Counted from the first letter of the stretch, positions 52,019-62,046 are shown. The stretch: DNA of 64,000 nucleotides from Silanimonas sp044377035 (GCF_044377035.1 NZ_JBILJW010000012.1:42183-106182); one strand, 5' to 3'. Notes: generated by a model from the sequence alone, not told the origin. Program-made: numbers and translations.

Positions 52019-53185
52019 TCAGCGTGCCAGCAACACGTCCGGCGCGGCGCGCATCGCGAGGAAAAGTTCGGCACGGCCGTCGCCATCCACGTCGAGCATC
52101 ACGCTGTCGAACAGCGGGCCGCGGATCGTCGTCGGCCACAGGCTGGCGGGGGCCGCGGCGAAACGCCCCGTGCCGTCATTGAGCAGCGCACGCACCGGCG
52201 AGGGCTGCGGCGCACCGAACACCACGTCGGCGCTCAGCAGGTCGAGGTCGCCATCGCCGTCCAGGTCGTGCAGGTCGCCGTGGAAGCCGTTCTGCGTGTC
52301 GGTGGGCAGCTGCGTCGCGGTGACGTCGCTGAAGCGGCCGCGGCCATCGTTGAGCAGCAGGCGGTCCTGCGCGTCGGCCTGCGGGCGGCTGAAGCGGGTG
52401 TTGGCGAGGTAGACGTCGAGGTCACCATCGGCATCCACATCGCCCAGGCCCACCTTGCGCGTTTCGTCCGCCAGTGCGGGCCACTGCGCCACCGGCGCGA
52501 GCGCGAAGCGGCCGTTGCCGTCGTTGAGCAACAGGCGTGCGCCGTTCTCCTTGCCGAATACCAGGTCGGCGTCGCCATCGCCGTCGACGTCGCCGGCGAT
52601 CACGTCCTGCGAGATGCCGTCGACAGGCGGCAGCGCATCGCGGTCATGCGTGAACCCCGCACGGCCGTCGTTGCGCAGCAGGCGGTCGCCGTCGGCATTG
52701 GCGGTGACGAGGTCGCGGTCGCCATCGGCATCGACGTCCACGGCGATGATCCCGTTGCCGACGGCTCCGGAAGCCGCGTCGAAGGCAGCGATGGTGAAGC
52801 GGCCGCGTCCATCGTTGAGCCAGAGCTCGGCGGCGCGGTCGTCCTCGCTGACGATGGCGAGATCGAGGTCGTCGTCGCCGTCGAGGTCGGCGAGTGCGGC
52901 CTCCTCGTGGTCGTGCGTGGTCTGCGGCACGCGCGTGGGGTCGACGCTGAAGCGGCCGCGGCCGTCGTTCAACAGCACCTGCACCGGGGCCCACTCCATC
53001 GCCACCACCAGGTCGGCATCGCCGTCGCCGTCGACATCGCCGGCCTTGGCGTCCATCGACAGGCCCGCAAGCAGGCCGGGCGGCAGCGCATCCGAGCGCG
53101 GGGTCCAAGGGGACGCAAGGGTGGGCACGCTGGCGCCGAGCAGCAAGGTCACGAGAACGGCGTTGCGGGGGTCGGTGGGGCGCAT
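52019..53185 (-). CDS. secreted FG-GAP/VCBS repeat protein
   Basis: A 388-residue protein from ATG 53185 with a signal peptide (1-24). The rest is about seven repeats of a DxDxDGxxDL calcium-binding loop (DVDGDGDADLVVAM, DLDGDDDLDLAI, DVDADGDRDLV and so on) alternating with LLNDGRGRF. This forms an integrin-like beta-propeller in which each blade binds Ca2+. Such proteins are exported and act in adhesion or matrix binding. There is no LPxTG or membrane anchor. It lies 31 bases before the serine hydrolase gene on the same strand. The longer frame to 53305 lacks a start context. Confidence 0.85.
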   Translation of the reverse strand: MRPTDPRNAVLVTLLLGASVPTLASPWTPRSDALPPGLLAGLSMDAKAGDVDGDGDADLVVAMEWAPVQVLLNDGRGRFSVDPTRVPQTTHDHEEAALADLDGDDDLDLAIVSEDDRAAELWLNDGRGRFTIAAFDAASGAVGNGIIAVDVDADGDRDLVTANADGDRLLRNDGRAGFTHDRDALPPVDGISQDVIAGDVDGDGDADLVFGKENGARLLLNDGNGRFALAPVAQWPALADETRKVGLGDVDADGDLDVYLANTRFSRPQADAQDRLLLNDGRGRFSDVTATQLPTDTQNGFHGDLHDLDGDGDLDLLSADVVFGAPQPSPVRALLNDGTGRFAAAPASLWPTTIRGPLFDSVMLDVDGDGRAELFLAMRAAPDVLLAR

Positions 53186-53364
53186 GGCGGTTTCCGGCAG
53201 AGCGACGCCGCAGTGTCGGCGCCGGACCGTGAGGCTCGCGCGCACCGGCGCGCCCCGGCGGACTGTGATCGGCACCACGCTCCGCAGAGCCCGAGCGCGC
53301 CCCAACCGTGTGAACTGTCAAAACGTGTGTTCCACTGCCCGCCTCGCTGTCCGGAGCCCCCCCT

Positions 53365-56300
53365 ATGGCCCGCACCTTCCGACCCGCCGCCGCCCTGCTG
53401 CCGGCCTTCGCCCTGTGGCTCGCGGCCGCCGCCAGCGCGAACCCTGCGTCCGCGCCTACCCGTCCGATCGCCGCCCTCGCGATCGAAGTCCGCGAGGCCG
53501 GCGCGGCACTGGATGCCGCGCTGGCCGCGAAGGACGACCCCAGCGCCCGCGCAGCGGCCTTGGAGCGCCTCGGCGCCCTGCGCGCACTGCTGGAAGTGAA
53601 GCCATCGCAGGCCGCTGCTCTGCTTCTCGACGATGCACGGGCCGACGCTGCACGCGCAGTGGTCGGCGACGCGGTCGAGGCCCGCATGACGGACGTCGAA
53701 GGCGAGCTCGCGGTCTACCACTTCGACGCTTTCGAACGCGGCCGCAGTTGGGACGAGCACGTGCTCACCGTCGACGGCAAGCGCTACGACCTTTTCGGCA
53801 TGACGGTCCTTCGCGGACTGCCCAACAACCGCCGCGTTCGCATCGCCAATGCGGTGCGCATCGATGACGCCATCCTCGCGCTCGACGCCGTCGAAGTGCT
53901 GCCGCGCGCCCAGGCCAAGGCGCCGAACCTCTACGCCAGTGCGCGCATCGCCCTGCTGATGGTGAACTTCAGCGATGACACTCGCACGCCGTGGACAAAG
54001 GCGCAGATGGAATCGGCGATGGAGGACAACACGCGCTGGTACAACGAGGTGAGCCACGGCAAGCAAACGACCACGTTCCAAGTGTTCGGCTGGTACACCA
54101 TGCCGAGCCCGAAGGCCGGTTGCCCCTACACCCGCATCCAGAACGAGGCCATCGCCGCGGCGACGGCCGCGGGTGTCGATCTCTCGGGCTACAACATCGT
54201 CGCCTTCGCCTTCCCGGGCATCGACTGCGCCTGGGTTGGCCTTGGGGGTGGCGGCAACTTCTGGCTCAACGGCGACAACGGCCTGTGGGTGGTCGCGCAT
54301 GAAGTCGGGCATGTGTTGGGCATCGGCCACGCCGTGGGGTTCCGCTGCACCAACGGCCAGTACGCCGACACCACCGGCTGCGAGCGCAAGGAATATGGCA
54401 GCCCCTTCGACGTGATGGGGGTGGCCAGCTCGGGCCACTTCCATCCGGGGGCGAAGACCTACCTCGACTACATCGAGGAACGCACCGGCACGCAGGGCCT
54501 GCAGACCGTGACGCACAGCGGCGAGTACGACGTGTTCCCCTACGCCACCGCCGCCACGCAGGTGAAGGCGCTGGGCATCCCGCGCCTCGGCAGCGGCCGA
54601 ATGTACGTGGAGTACCGCACCGCGTTCGGCTTCGACGCCTCTCTGGGCAGCCGAGTGGGCCCGCGCGTGCAGCTGACCACCGACACCAACACCCTCATCG
54701 ACCTGACGCCGGCCACGACCACCTGGGACGACGCCTCGCTGGGCTTGGGCGACACCTACGACGAAACCGGTACCGGCATCCGCGTGCAGCTGCTGTCGGC
54801 CGACGCGGCCAAGGCGCGCGTGCGCATCGACCTGGACCCCTGCGGCCGCACGCGACCGCTGGTGCAGGTGACCGACCTCACGCCGAACGCGATGGCCGGG
54901 CAAAGCAAGCGTCTGCGCATCGACGTGAGCAACGCTGACGACCCGGCGCAGTGCGCCGCGGCCACGCTTTTCCGTCTGCTTGTCGAACCGTTGGACGGAA
55001 CCAGCCTGCCGGCCATGTCGTGGTCGCCCGCCGCCGAGGTGTCGGTGGCCCCGGGTGGCAGCGCCAGCACCGAACTGGTGTTCGCGCTGCCGGCCAATTT
55101 CACCGACGGCAGCCTGAGGTTCTACCTCGATGTCGCGAACGCGGCGCGCCCGCTGCTGAAGGCTCGCCCGTTCAGGATCTTCGCCGTTCCGACGCTGCGC
55201 CTCGAGCGCGTGTCGGGCGACAACCAGGGTGCCGACGGCGGCGTCACCTTCGCGCAACCACTGCGCGTGCGTGCGCGCGCTGCTGCCGGCGCCGCCCTCG
55301 CCAACCAGACGATCACCTTCACCGCGGCCCCGGGCACGGTGTCGGCCACGCTCGGCAATGGCGGCCAATGCACCACCGATGCGAACGGCGAATGCAGCAT
55401 CACGGCGACGGCGCGCACCACGCCGGGCAGCTACCTCGTTCGCGCCACGGCGAGGGGCGCCTTCGGCGAGATCACGTTCCACCTCACCAACCATGGCACG
55501 TTGATCCCCGACACCACGCCGGACGCCTTCCAGCTTCCGGGGGGTTCATCACCGTCGTCGGTTACCGACATCGGCTTTGGCGTGCCCGTGGTCTCCGGCG
55601 CCGCGCGGATCGGCGGCATCAACACGGCCACGCCGGTGAGCGTCGAGAGCGGCGAATACTCGCTGGGCTGCGATGGCAGCTTCACCGCCACGGCCGGCAC
55701 GCTGGTGAACGGCACCGCGATCTGCGTGCGCCACACCAGCGCGAAGACCGGAAACACCAGCGTCACGACCACTCTGGTCGTCGGCACGCTGGCCGTACCC
55801 TTCACCTCGACCACGGCGTCCGGCGGCGCCAGCAACGACGGTGGCGACACGGTTCCCGACGCCTTCGCCTTCGCGGCGCAGGCCGGCGTGCCGCCTGCGA
55901 GCACGGTGACCTCGGCGCCGGTGGCGATCAGCGGCCTTACGGTTCCAGCACCGCTGAGCATCAGCGAGGGCACGCATTCGGTGGGCTGTACCGGCACCTA
56001 TACCAGCGCGGCGGCCAGCATCACCAACGGGCAGACCGTGTGCCTGCGCCACACCAGTGCTTCGCGCGCCAGCGTTACCACGACGACCACGCTCAGCATT
56101 GGTGGCGTCAGCGCCGAGTTCAAATCCACCACGGCCGCCAGCCCGCGGCCGCAGACGGCCGACCAGTTCGACCTTTCGGGCGCGTGGTTCGAACCGGCCA
56201 CCGCCGGCCAGGGCCTGATGGTGGAGATGTACACCAGCGCCGCACGCGGCGGCGCGGCGCCTTACCTGTTCGCCGGCTGGTTCACCTACACCGGCACCAT

Positions 56301-56985
56301 CGGCGGCGTGGCGGAACACGACTGGTACGCGCTGGAAGGCACCGGCACGGTCGACGGCCGGGTGTTCCCACTCACGATCGGCAGGCCGAACGCTAATGTC
56401 TTCGACAACGGTGCGGCCGCCGGTGCGCCTGTCCAGCTCGGCACGGCGACGCTGACGTTCAGCTCCTGCACCGAGGCCGTGCTTGACTACCAATTCAACG
56501 CGGCGGGCGGCTTGCGCAGCGGCCAGGTGGTGCTGCAGCGCCTGCTCTCGAACGTGTCCTGCGACGAGACCACGCCGGTGGCGAACGCCCCGCGCGGCTT
56601 CCTGAACTCGGGCGCGTGGTACGAGCCGGCGACGGCCGGCCAAGGCCTGCTGTTCGAACTGAACCCGACGGATCGCCAGCTGTTCGGCGCCTGGTACACC
56701 TTCGCGGCCAGCGGCCCGGCGGACTACCGCTGGTACACGCTGCAACTGGGCAACATCAATCCGGCGGCCACTCGCATCGACGCCGCGCCGATCTTCGAGA
56801 CGACCGGCGGCCGCTTCGACCGCAACGAGGCCACAAGCATCCGGCAGGTCGGCGAAGCGACGATCGAGTTCACCGGCTGCACCACCGGCACGTTGAGTTA
56901 CCGCTTCACCGTCGGCGAACTCGCCGGCCGCACCGGCGACATCCCGCTCAGCCGCGTTGGGCCGGCGCCGGCCGAGTGCCGATGA
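53365..56985 (+). CDS. large secreted metzincin-type (M11-like) metalloprotease with C-terminal tandem repeats
   Basis: A 1206-residue exported protein (signal peptide 1-25). The zinc site is HEVGHVLGIGH (His312, Glu313, His316, His322), with a downstream FDVMG Met-turn, the gametolysin/M11-like arrangement. After ~550 residues come Ig-like segments, then two ~110-residue repeats with Cys (both beginning PDAF and containing a VCLRHTS or ICVRHTS segment), and finally two ~145-residue repeats each beginning GAW[FY]EPATAGQGL. The GAWYEPATAGQG repeat is common in secreted proteins of Xanthomonadales, function unknown. The 3' end overlaps the convergent amylase gene by 38 bases. Confidence 0.88.
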   Translation: MARTFRPAAALLPAFALWLAAAASANPASAPTRPIAALAIEVREAGAALDAALAAKDDPSARAAALERLGALRALLEVKPSQAAALLLDDARADAARAVVGDAVEARMTDVEGELAVYHFDAFERGRSWDEHVLTVDGKRYDLFGMTVLRGLPNNRRVRIANAVRIDDAILALDAVEVLPRAQAKAPNLYASARIALLMVNFSDDTRTPWTKAQMESAMEDNTRWYNEVSHGKQTTTFQVFGWYTMPSPKAGCPYTRIQNEAIAAATAAGVDLSGYNIVAFAFPGIDCAWVGLGGGGNFWLNGDNGLWVVAHEVGHVLGIGHAVGFRCTNGQYADTTGCERKEYGSPFDVMGVASSGHFHPGAKTYLDYIEERTGTQGLQTVTHSGEYDVFPYATAATQVKALGIPRLGSGRMYVEYRTAFGFDASLGSRVGPRVQLTTDTNTLIDLTPATTTWDDASLGLGDTYDETGTGIRVQLLSADAAKARVRIDLDPCGRTRPLVQVTDLTPNAMAGQSKRLRIDVSNADDPAQCAAATLFRLLVEPLDGTSLPAMSWSPAAEVSVAPGGSASTELVFALPANFTDGSLRFYLDVANAARPLLKARPFRIFAVPTLRLERVSGDNQGADGGVTFAQPLRVRARAAAGAALANQTITFTAAPGTVSATLGNGGQCTTDANGECSITATARTTPGSYLVRATARGAFGEITFHLTNHGTLIPDTTPDAFQLPGGSSPSSVTDIGFGVPVVSGAARIGGINTATPVSVESGEYSLGCDGSFTATAGTLVNGTAICVRHTSAKTGNTSVTTTLVVGTLAVPFTSTTASGGASNDGGDTVPDAFAFAAQAGVPPASTVTSAPVAISGLTVPAPLSISEGTHSVGCTGTYTSAAASITNGQTVCLRHTSASRASVTTTTTLSIGGVSAEFKSTTAASPRPQTADQFDLSGAWFEPATAGQGLMVEMYTSAARGGAAPYLFAGWFTYTGTIGGVAEHDWYALEGTGTVDGRVFPLTIGRPNANVFDNGAAAGAPVQLGTATLTFSSCTEAVLDYQFNAAGGLRSGQVVLQRLLSNVSCDETTPVANAPRGFLNSGAWYEPATAGQGLLFELNPTDRQLFGAWYTFAASGPADYRWYTLQLGNINPAATRIDAAPIFETTGGRFDRNEATSIRQVGEATIEFTGCTTGTLSYRFTVGELAGRTGDIPLSRVGPAPAECR

Positions 56986-58360
56986 AGACCTTCCAGCCCC
57001 AAGCCGGCAGCGTCATCGGTTCACCCTCGCGCACGGTGATGCGCTTGCCGGATTCCCAGTCGGTGTAATCGCCCGCCTGCGGGCCGTCGTGGAAGTGCAC
57101 CGTCTGCGCCTCGGCGCTGAAGTTGAAGACGGCGAACACCTTGTCGCGGCCGTTCTGCCGCACGAAGGACAGCACCTTGCCCTGGCGGTCGCTAGGCACG
57201 TGCACCATGCGCGCGCCCCAACGCCCGGCGTGCAGCGCGGTGTTCGCCGTGCGGAGGTCGATCAGGCGCCGATAGAAGTCCGCCATCGGATGCTCGCGCC
57301 AGACGATCGGATCGCGCTCGAAGAACTCGATGCGCTTGTCGTAGGCCGCTTCCTGCCCGTTGTAGACCAGCGGGATGCCCTCGCCGACGAAGCTCAGCAC
57401 CATTGCCGCCGGCAGCGCCTCGCCGAAGGCCTCGAACTCGGTGCCTTCCCAGCTGTTCTTGTCGTGGTTGCTGGTGAAGGTCATGCGCAGCGCATGCGCC
57501 GGCCAGAAGTTCTCGTTCCACGAGTAGTAGACGTGCAGGGCGTTGGTGTCGGCCTTGCCGTGGGCAATGCGGTGCACGGCGTCGTACCAGCTCCACGCAT
57601 AGCTGGCGTCGAAGGCATGGTCGTGCAGATCGCGCGATTCCCATTCAGCGAGCAGGAACACACCGCCCTGCGCCGCCGAGCGAACGGCGTCGAGTTCGCG
57701 ACGCACCTGCTCCCAGAAATCGAGCGGCACGAAACCGGCGACGTCCATGCGGAAGCCGTCGATGCCGACATCGACTACCCAGTGCCGCAGCGCCGCCTGC
57801 ATGTAGGCGCGCAGGCCGGGCTGCGAATAGTCGAGCTCGATGATGTCGCTCCAGTCCCACCACGGCGTGGGGCGGAAATCGCCCTTCCAGTCGCGCTTGT
57901 ACCAGTCGGGATGCTCGGTGCGGAGCGGGTTGTCCCAGGCGCTGTGGTTGGGCACCCAGTCGAGGATCACCTTCATGCCCTCCGCGTGCGCCGCGGCGAC
58001 GAAGGCGCGCAGGTCGGCCTCGGTCCCGAACTCCGGGTTCACGCCGAAGTAGTCGCGCACCGAATACGGGCTCCCGAGCGGGCCCTTGCGATGCTCGACG
58101 CCGATGGGATGGATCGGCATCAGCCACAGGATGTCGACGCCGAGGGCCTTCAGCCGGGGCAACTGCCCCTGTGCGGCGGTGAAAGTGCCTTCGGGCGTGA
58201 ACTGGCGGGTGTTGATCTGGTAGATCACCGCATCCTTCGCCCACTCGGGCGTGGCCGGCCCCGGCGCGGGCGACGGCGCATGGCGTGCGGCATCGGCCGC
58301 CGCCGCGCTGGCCGCGCGGTGCGCGTCAGTGGGCGCGAAGGGCAGCGGCTCGTCGGCCAT
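56948..58360 (-). CDS. GH13 alpha-amylase-family glycosyl hydrolase
   Basis: A 470-residue (beta/alpha)8-barrel enzyme. Conserved region I is DWVPNHS, II is GFRMDVAGF with nucleophile Asp206, III is LLAEWES with acid/base Glu239, and IV is SNHD with Asp300. All catalytic residues are present. The N-terminal ~35 residues are Ala/Pro-rich and not a signal peptide, so it should act in the cytoplasm on maltodextrins or glycogen-derived glucans. The C-terminal beta-domain is intact. Convergent with the metalloprotease gene. Confidence 0.92.
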   Translation of the reverse strand: MADEPLPFAPTDAHRAASAAAADAARHAPSPAPGPATPEWAKDAVIYQINTRQFTPEGTFTAAQGQLPRLKALGVDILWLMPIHPIGVEHRKGPLGSPYSVRDYFGVNPEFGTEADLRAFVAAAHAEGMKVILDWVPNHSAWDNPLRTEHPDWYKRDWKGDFRPTPWWDWSDIIELDYSQPGLRAYMQAALRHWVVDVGIDGFRMDVAGFVPLDFWEQVRRELDAVRSAAQGGVFLLAEWESRDLHDHAFDASYAWSWYDAVHRIAHGKADTNALHVYYSWNENFWPAHALRMTFTSNHDKNSWEGTEFEAFGEALPAAMVLSFVGEGIPLVYNGQEAAYDKRIEFFERDPIVWREHPMADFYRRLIDLRTANTALHAGRWGARMVHVPSDRQGKVLSFVRQNGRDKVFAVFNFSAEAQTVHFHDGPQAGDYTDWESGKRITVREGEPMTLPAWGWKVFIGTRPAPAQRG

Positions 58361-58387
58361 GGCTTGCGCGTGCGAGGAGTGCCGGCC

Positions 58388-60304
58388 TCAGCGCTGCGCG
58401 ACTTGCGCGGCGTGGCCCGGGAAGCGCTCCGCATACCAGCGGGTGAAGACGGCGGCGGGCATCGCATCGCCCCACCAGTGGCCCTGGCCGGCATCGCAAC
58501 CCAGGGCCTGCAGCCGCTGCGCCTCGTCGGCGGTTTCGATGCCTTCGGCAACCGTTCGGATAGCGAGGCTGGCGGCGAGCTGTGCGATCGCGCGGACGAT
58601 GGCCTCGCCCTGCGGGCCGTCGGCCAGGCCGCGCACGAAGCGCTGGTCGATCTTCAGCGCCTGCACGTCGAAGCGCTGCAGGTAGCCGAGATTGGAATAG
58701 CCGGTGCCGAAGTCGTCGATCGACAGGCCGACGCCGATCGCGCGAAGACGGGCGATGCGGTTGCGCAGCGGCTCGGCATCGCCGACGAGGCTGGATTCGG
58801 TGAGTTCAAGAAGCAATTGCTTGGCCGGCAGCGCGTTGGCCGCGAGCACGCGCTGCACCACGACATCGAGCTCGCCCTGCGCCAGCTGCACCGGCGAGAC
58901 GTTCACCGAAACCACCAGTGGCGGCAGGCCGCGCGCTTCCCAGCGACGGGCTTGGGCCGCGGCCTCTTCGAGCGCCCAGGCGCCGAGCGGGTGGATCAGG
59001 CCGCTGCGCTCGGCCAAGGGAATGAAGGCTCCCGGCGAGACCAGCCCGCGCTCCGGATGGCGCCAACGCATCAGCGCCTCGACCGCGCCGACGCGGCCGC
59101 TGGCGAGGTGCACGATGGGCTGGTAGTGCAGCTCGAGTTCGCCGCGATCGATGCCGGCGCGCAACTCGGAGACGAGCCGCAGGTGCTCGCCGACGTCGAG
59201 GTCCACTTCCGCGTCGGCGAAGCGGAAGGCGTTGCGGCCGTCGGCCTTGGCACGCGCCATCGCCGCCTCGGCGCGGTTGAGCAGGGTCTCGAAGGTGTCG
59301 CCGTCGTGTGGGAAGCGAGCGATGCCGATCGAGCTGCCGCAGGCGATGCACAGGCCGTCGCGTTCGAAGGGCTCGGCGAGGCCGTCGAGCAGCCGCTGCG
59401 CGAACACGGCCAGCGCCTCGGCATCGGCCAGCTCGGTGCTCACCACCACGAACTCGTCGGCGCCAAGGCGGCCGAGGGTGTCGGTATCGGCGGCGAGCAC
59501 GCGCAGGCGCTCGGCCATGCGCTGCAGCACGGCGTCGCCGACGCCGTGGCCCAGCGAATCGTTGACGCGGCGGAAATCGTCGAGGTCGATCACCAGCATC
59601 GCCAGCGGGCTGCCGTCGCGGCGCGCGCGCGCCAGCGCCTGCGCGAAGCGGTCCTGCACGAGCAGGCGGTTCGGCAGGCCCGTCAACGCATCGTGCTGAA
59701 CGAGGAAGGCGAGGCGCACGGCGCTGTCCTTGGCGCGACTGCTTTCCGATTCGGCGCGCGACACCGCGGCCTGCAGGTCGCGGGCCATGGTCCGGCCGAT
59801 CACGGCGACGACCACGAGGATCAAGGCACGGTTGATGAAGCTCCACGGCCCGACCGGCGGCACGTTGGGCTGGTACCAGCCGCTGATCTCGCTCCACACC
59901 AGCAGGGCGAGGGACAGCACCATCGTGCCACCCAGCACCATCAGCCGCCGCGGGCTGAGCGCCATCGCCGCCAGCACCAGGATGCAGGGATAGGCCAGCA
60001 CCACGAGGTCGCGGATGCCGCCGCGCATCCAGATCATCGCGGTGGCAACGAAGGTCATCACCCACAGCACCATCATCAGGGACTGCTCGACGCGGCCCCG
60101 CTGCTGCATCCACAGCGCCACGCCGAGCAGCGAGATACCGGCCACCAGCGGCGCCTGCACACGCGCCTCGAGCAGCGTCAGGTTGATGACGGCGAACACG
60201 CCCAGCGCCGCCATCAGCAGCAGGATCAGCTGGCGCACGCGCCGCGACTGCAGCGCGAGCAGCGAATCGCGCACGGCGCCAGCGTGGGTGGAACGGGGGA
60301 TCAC
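58388..60304 (-). CDS. membrane GGDEF-EAL protein, GADEF diguanylate cyclase motif
   Basis: A 638-residue protein with six predicted membrane helices (residues ~25-175), a GGDEF domain (~200-365) and an EAL domain (~375-630). The GGDEF signature is RLGADEF (281-285), with Ala in the second Gly position, so cyclase activity is doubtful and it may bind GTP instead. The EAL motif (409-411), NVSPVQL, ELTESSL, DDFGTG and AEGIE are present, while the usual QGYLF segment reads QGHWWG. GTG 60304 overlaps the stop of the small membrane protein gene (GTGA), indicating translational coupling. Confidence 0.9.
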   Translation of the reverse strand: MIPRSTHAGAVRDSLLALQSRRVRQLILLLMAALGVFAVINLTLLEARVQAPLVAGISLLGVALWMQQRGRVEQSLMMVLWVMTFVATAMIWMRGGIRDLVVLAYPCILVLAAMALSPRRLMVLGGTMVLSLALLVWSEISGWYQPNVPPVGPWSFINRALILVVVAVIGRTMARDLQAAVSRAESESSRAKDSAVRLAFLVQHDALTGLPNRLLVQDRFAQALARARRDGSPLAMLVIDLDDFRRVNDSLGHGVGDAVLQRMAERLRVLAADTDTLGRLGADEFVVVSTELADAEALAVFAQRLLDGLAEPFERDGLCIACGSSIGIARFPHDGDTFETLLNRAEAAMARAKADGRNAFRFADAEVDLDVGEHLRLVSELRAGIDRGELELHYQPIVHLASGRVGAVEALMRWRHPERGLVSPGAFIPLAERSGLIHPLGAWALEEAAAQARRWEARGLPPLVVSVNVSPVQLAQGELDVVVQRVLAANALPAKQLLLELTESSLVGDAEPLRNRIARLRAIGVGLSIDDFGTGYSNLGYLQRFDVQALKIDQRFVRGLADGPQGEAIVRAIAQLAASLAIRTVAEGIETADEAQRLQALGCDAGQGHWWGDAMPAAVFTRWYAERFPGHAAQVAQR

Positions 60305-60549
60305 GCCGCGGGCTTGTAGAGAGCCGCGTGGACGCAGGAGAGGATGCTGACGAGGCCCCAGCCGAACGGCGCCATCCCGAGGGTGAAGATGAAGGTCAGA
60401 ACGGCCATGGCACAGGCCGAGGCGAACCAGACCAGCGCCCAGAAAATGCGCCCTTGCACCAGCTGCCCCAGGCCGGGGATGAAGAAGCTGCAGACGGCGG
60501 CGATGACGTTGCCGGTGCTGCCGCGTCCGGTGGCGGTGGTTTCACTCAT
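60301..60549 (-). CDS. small TM2-like membrane protein
   Basis: An 82-residue protein from ATG 60549 with an AGGAG site. A polar N-terminus (MSETTATGRGSTGN) precedes two or three hydrophobic segments (VIAAVCSFFIPGLGQLVQG, ALVWFASACAMAVLTFIF). The motif FIPGLGQLVQGR is typical of TM2/DUF-type small membrane proteins. The stop overlaps the start of the GGDEF-EAL gene, so the two are made together. It could regulate or anchor that protein. The 22-codon upstream extension has no ribosome site. Confidence 0.78.
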   Translation of the reverse strand: MSETTATGRGSTGNVIAAVCSFFIPGLGQLVQGRIFWALVWFASACAMAVLTFIFTLGMAPFGWGLVSILSCVHAALYKPAA

Positions 60550-60663
60550 TGCAGGCTCCTGGAGGAGGGGTCCAGCGCGCAGGGTGCGGCCCTTCGAAGC
60601 GCCGCGCAAGCGCACCGAGCCGCACTACGGCGCGGTGCGGCGCAGCATCGGCTCACAGGAGGC

Positions 60664-62046
60664 TCAGGCCGGCGCTTGGCAGGGGAAGCGCACGTCGACC
60701 CGGCAACCGCCCCCCGCCGAGGTCTCGATGCGGATTTCGCCGCCCAGCGTGCGCTCCACCAGCGTGCGGACGATGCTGAGGCCGAGGCCCGTACCGCCGC
60801 GCATCCGCGCCGTCGTGTAGAACGGCTCGAACGCCTTCTGCAGAACGTCCGGGGGCATGCCTGCGCCGGCGTCGGTCACGCGAAGCCAAGCCATGCCGCC
60901 GTCCTGCCCGGCCTCGAGGTCGATGCGGGCGTCGGCCGGCGGCGTTTCGCCGTAGCCATGGAGGCAGGCATTCACCACGAGGTTGGTGACGACCTGCGCA
61001 AGGCTGCCGGCATAGCTGTCGCACTCGACCGCCGCCACCTCGGCAAGGTGGGCGTGGACGCCACGCCGGCGCAGCATCGGCGACAGCGTCGTGAGGACAT
61101 CGGCCAGCGTCTTGCCGAGCTCGAAACGGCTGCGCACGTCGTGCGTCTGGTCGGCGGCGGTGCGCTTGAAGCTCTCCACCAGCCCGGCCGCGCGTACCGC
61201 GTTGCGCTGGGCCATGTCGAGGCCGGCGCCGACCTCGGCGAGGCCGGCTTCGAACTTGGAACGCGTCAGCGTGCCGCCGGCCTGCGCTTCGCGCAGCTGC
61301 GCCAGAAGCCCCGCGCAGTGGCTGACCGCGGTGACGATGACGCCCACCGGGGTGTTGATCTCGTGCGCGACCCCGGCCACGAGCTGGCCCAGGGCGGCCA
61401 TCTTCTCGCGCTCGACGAGGTGGCTGCGGGCCTTCTCGAGGTAGTCGAGCGCGGCGCGCAACTCGGCCGTGCGCTCGGCGACGCGCTCCTCCAGCGAAGC
61501 GTTCAGTGCCTCCAGCCGCTGCTGGTAGTCGCGGCGCTCGGCCGCGGTGAGCACGCGGCCGAACAGGTCGGAGAGGCTGCCGAGGAACCCCACCTCGTCG
61601 TCCGTCCAGGCGCGCGGCGCCCCCCGGTGCTCGGCGCACAGGATGCCGACCATGCGGCCGTGCTGGCGCACCGGGCAGTCGAGCATCGAATGGATGCCCA
61701 GCACGTCGAGGTAGCCATGGGCGAACTCGGCCGTGTCGGGATGGGTCGCCGCGTGGTCGGCGACGATGGCGCGTTCGCGGCCCAGCGCCTCGAAGTAGCG
61801 CGGGTACTGCGTGGCCGTGAGTTCGATCTCCGGGCCTTCCCGGTGGCCACCGTCGGCGAGGTCGCACAGGTGCAGGCAGCGCATGGACCGGCCGTCGCCG
61901 GCGCGCATCCACACGCCGCAGCGGTCGATACCGAGACCCTCGAGGGCGGCGGCGGTGATGGCGCGCGCGCTTTGGGCCACGTCACCGTCGTCGATGTACG
62001 TGGCCTCGCTGAGCGCCAGCAGCAGGCCGTCCCGCGCGTTCCTCAT
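60664..62046 (-). CDS. soluble GAF-histidine kinase
   Basis: A 460-residue kinase without membrane helices. A GAF domain (~10-170) is followed by a coiled-coil linker (~180-215), H-box VAGVAHEINTPVGVI with His228, N-box LVVNACLHGYG, G1 DAGAGM, F-box-like FEPFYTT and G2 GTGLGLSIVRTLVE. The H-box and linker are of the HisKA type seen in PAS/GAF hybrid kinases that sense cytosolic ligands. Its ATG overlaps the stop of the response regulator gene (ATGA), so the regulator is translated first and the pair is coupled. Confidence 0.93.
   Translation of the reverse strand: MRNARDGLLLALSEATYIDDGDVAQSARAITAAALEGLGIDRCGVWMRAGDGRSMRCLHLCDLADGGHREGPEIELTATQYPRYFEALGRERAIVADHAATHPDTAEFAHGYLDVLGIHSMLDCPVRQHGRMVGILCAEHRGAPRAWTDDEVGFLGSLSDLFGRVLTAAERRDYQQRLEALNASLEERVAERTAELRAALDYLEKARSHLVEREKMAALGQLVAGVAHEINTPVGVIVTAVSHCAGLLAQLREAQAGGTLTRSKFEAGLAEVGAGLDMAQRNAVRAAGLVESFKRTAADQTHDVRSRFELGKTLADVLTTLSPMLRRRGVHAHLAEVAAVECDSYAGSLAQVVTNLVVNACLHGYGETPPADARIDLEAGQDGGMAWLRVTDAGAGMPPDVLQKAFEPFYTTARMRGGTGLGLSIVRTLVERTLGGEIRIETSAGGGCRVDVRFPCQAPA

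Noticed and set aside
56957..60319. A 1120-residue plus-strand frame opposite the amylase and GGDEF-EAL genes
   Set aside because: Antisense to genes with complete catalytic motifs; composition is that of a mirror frame.
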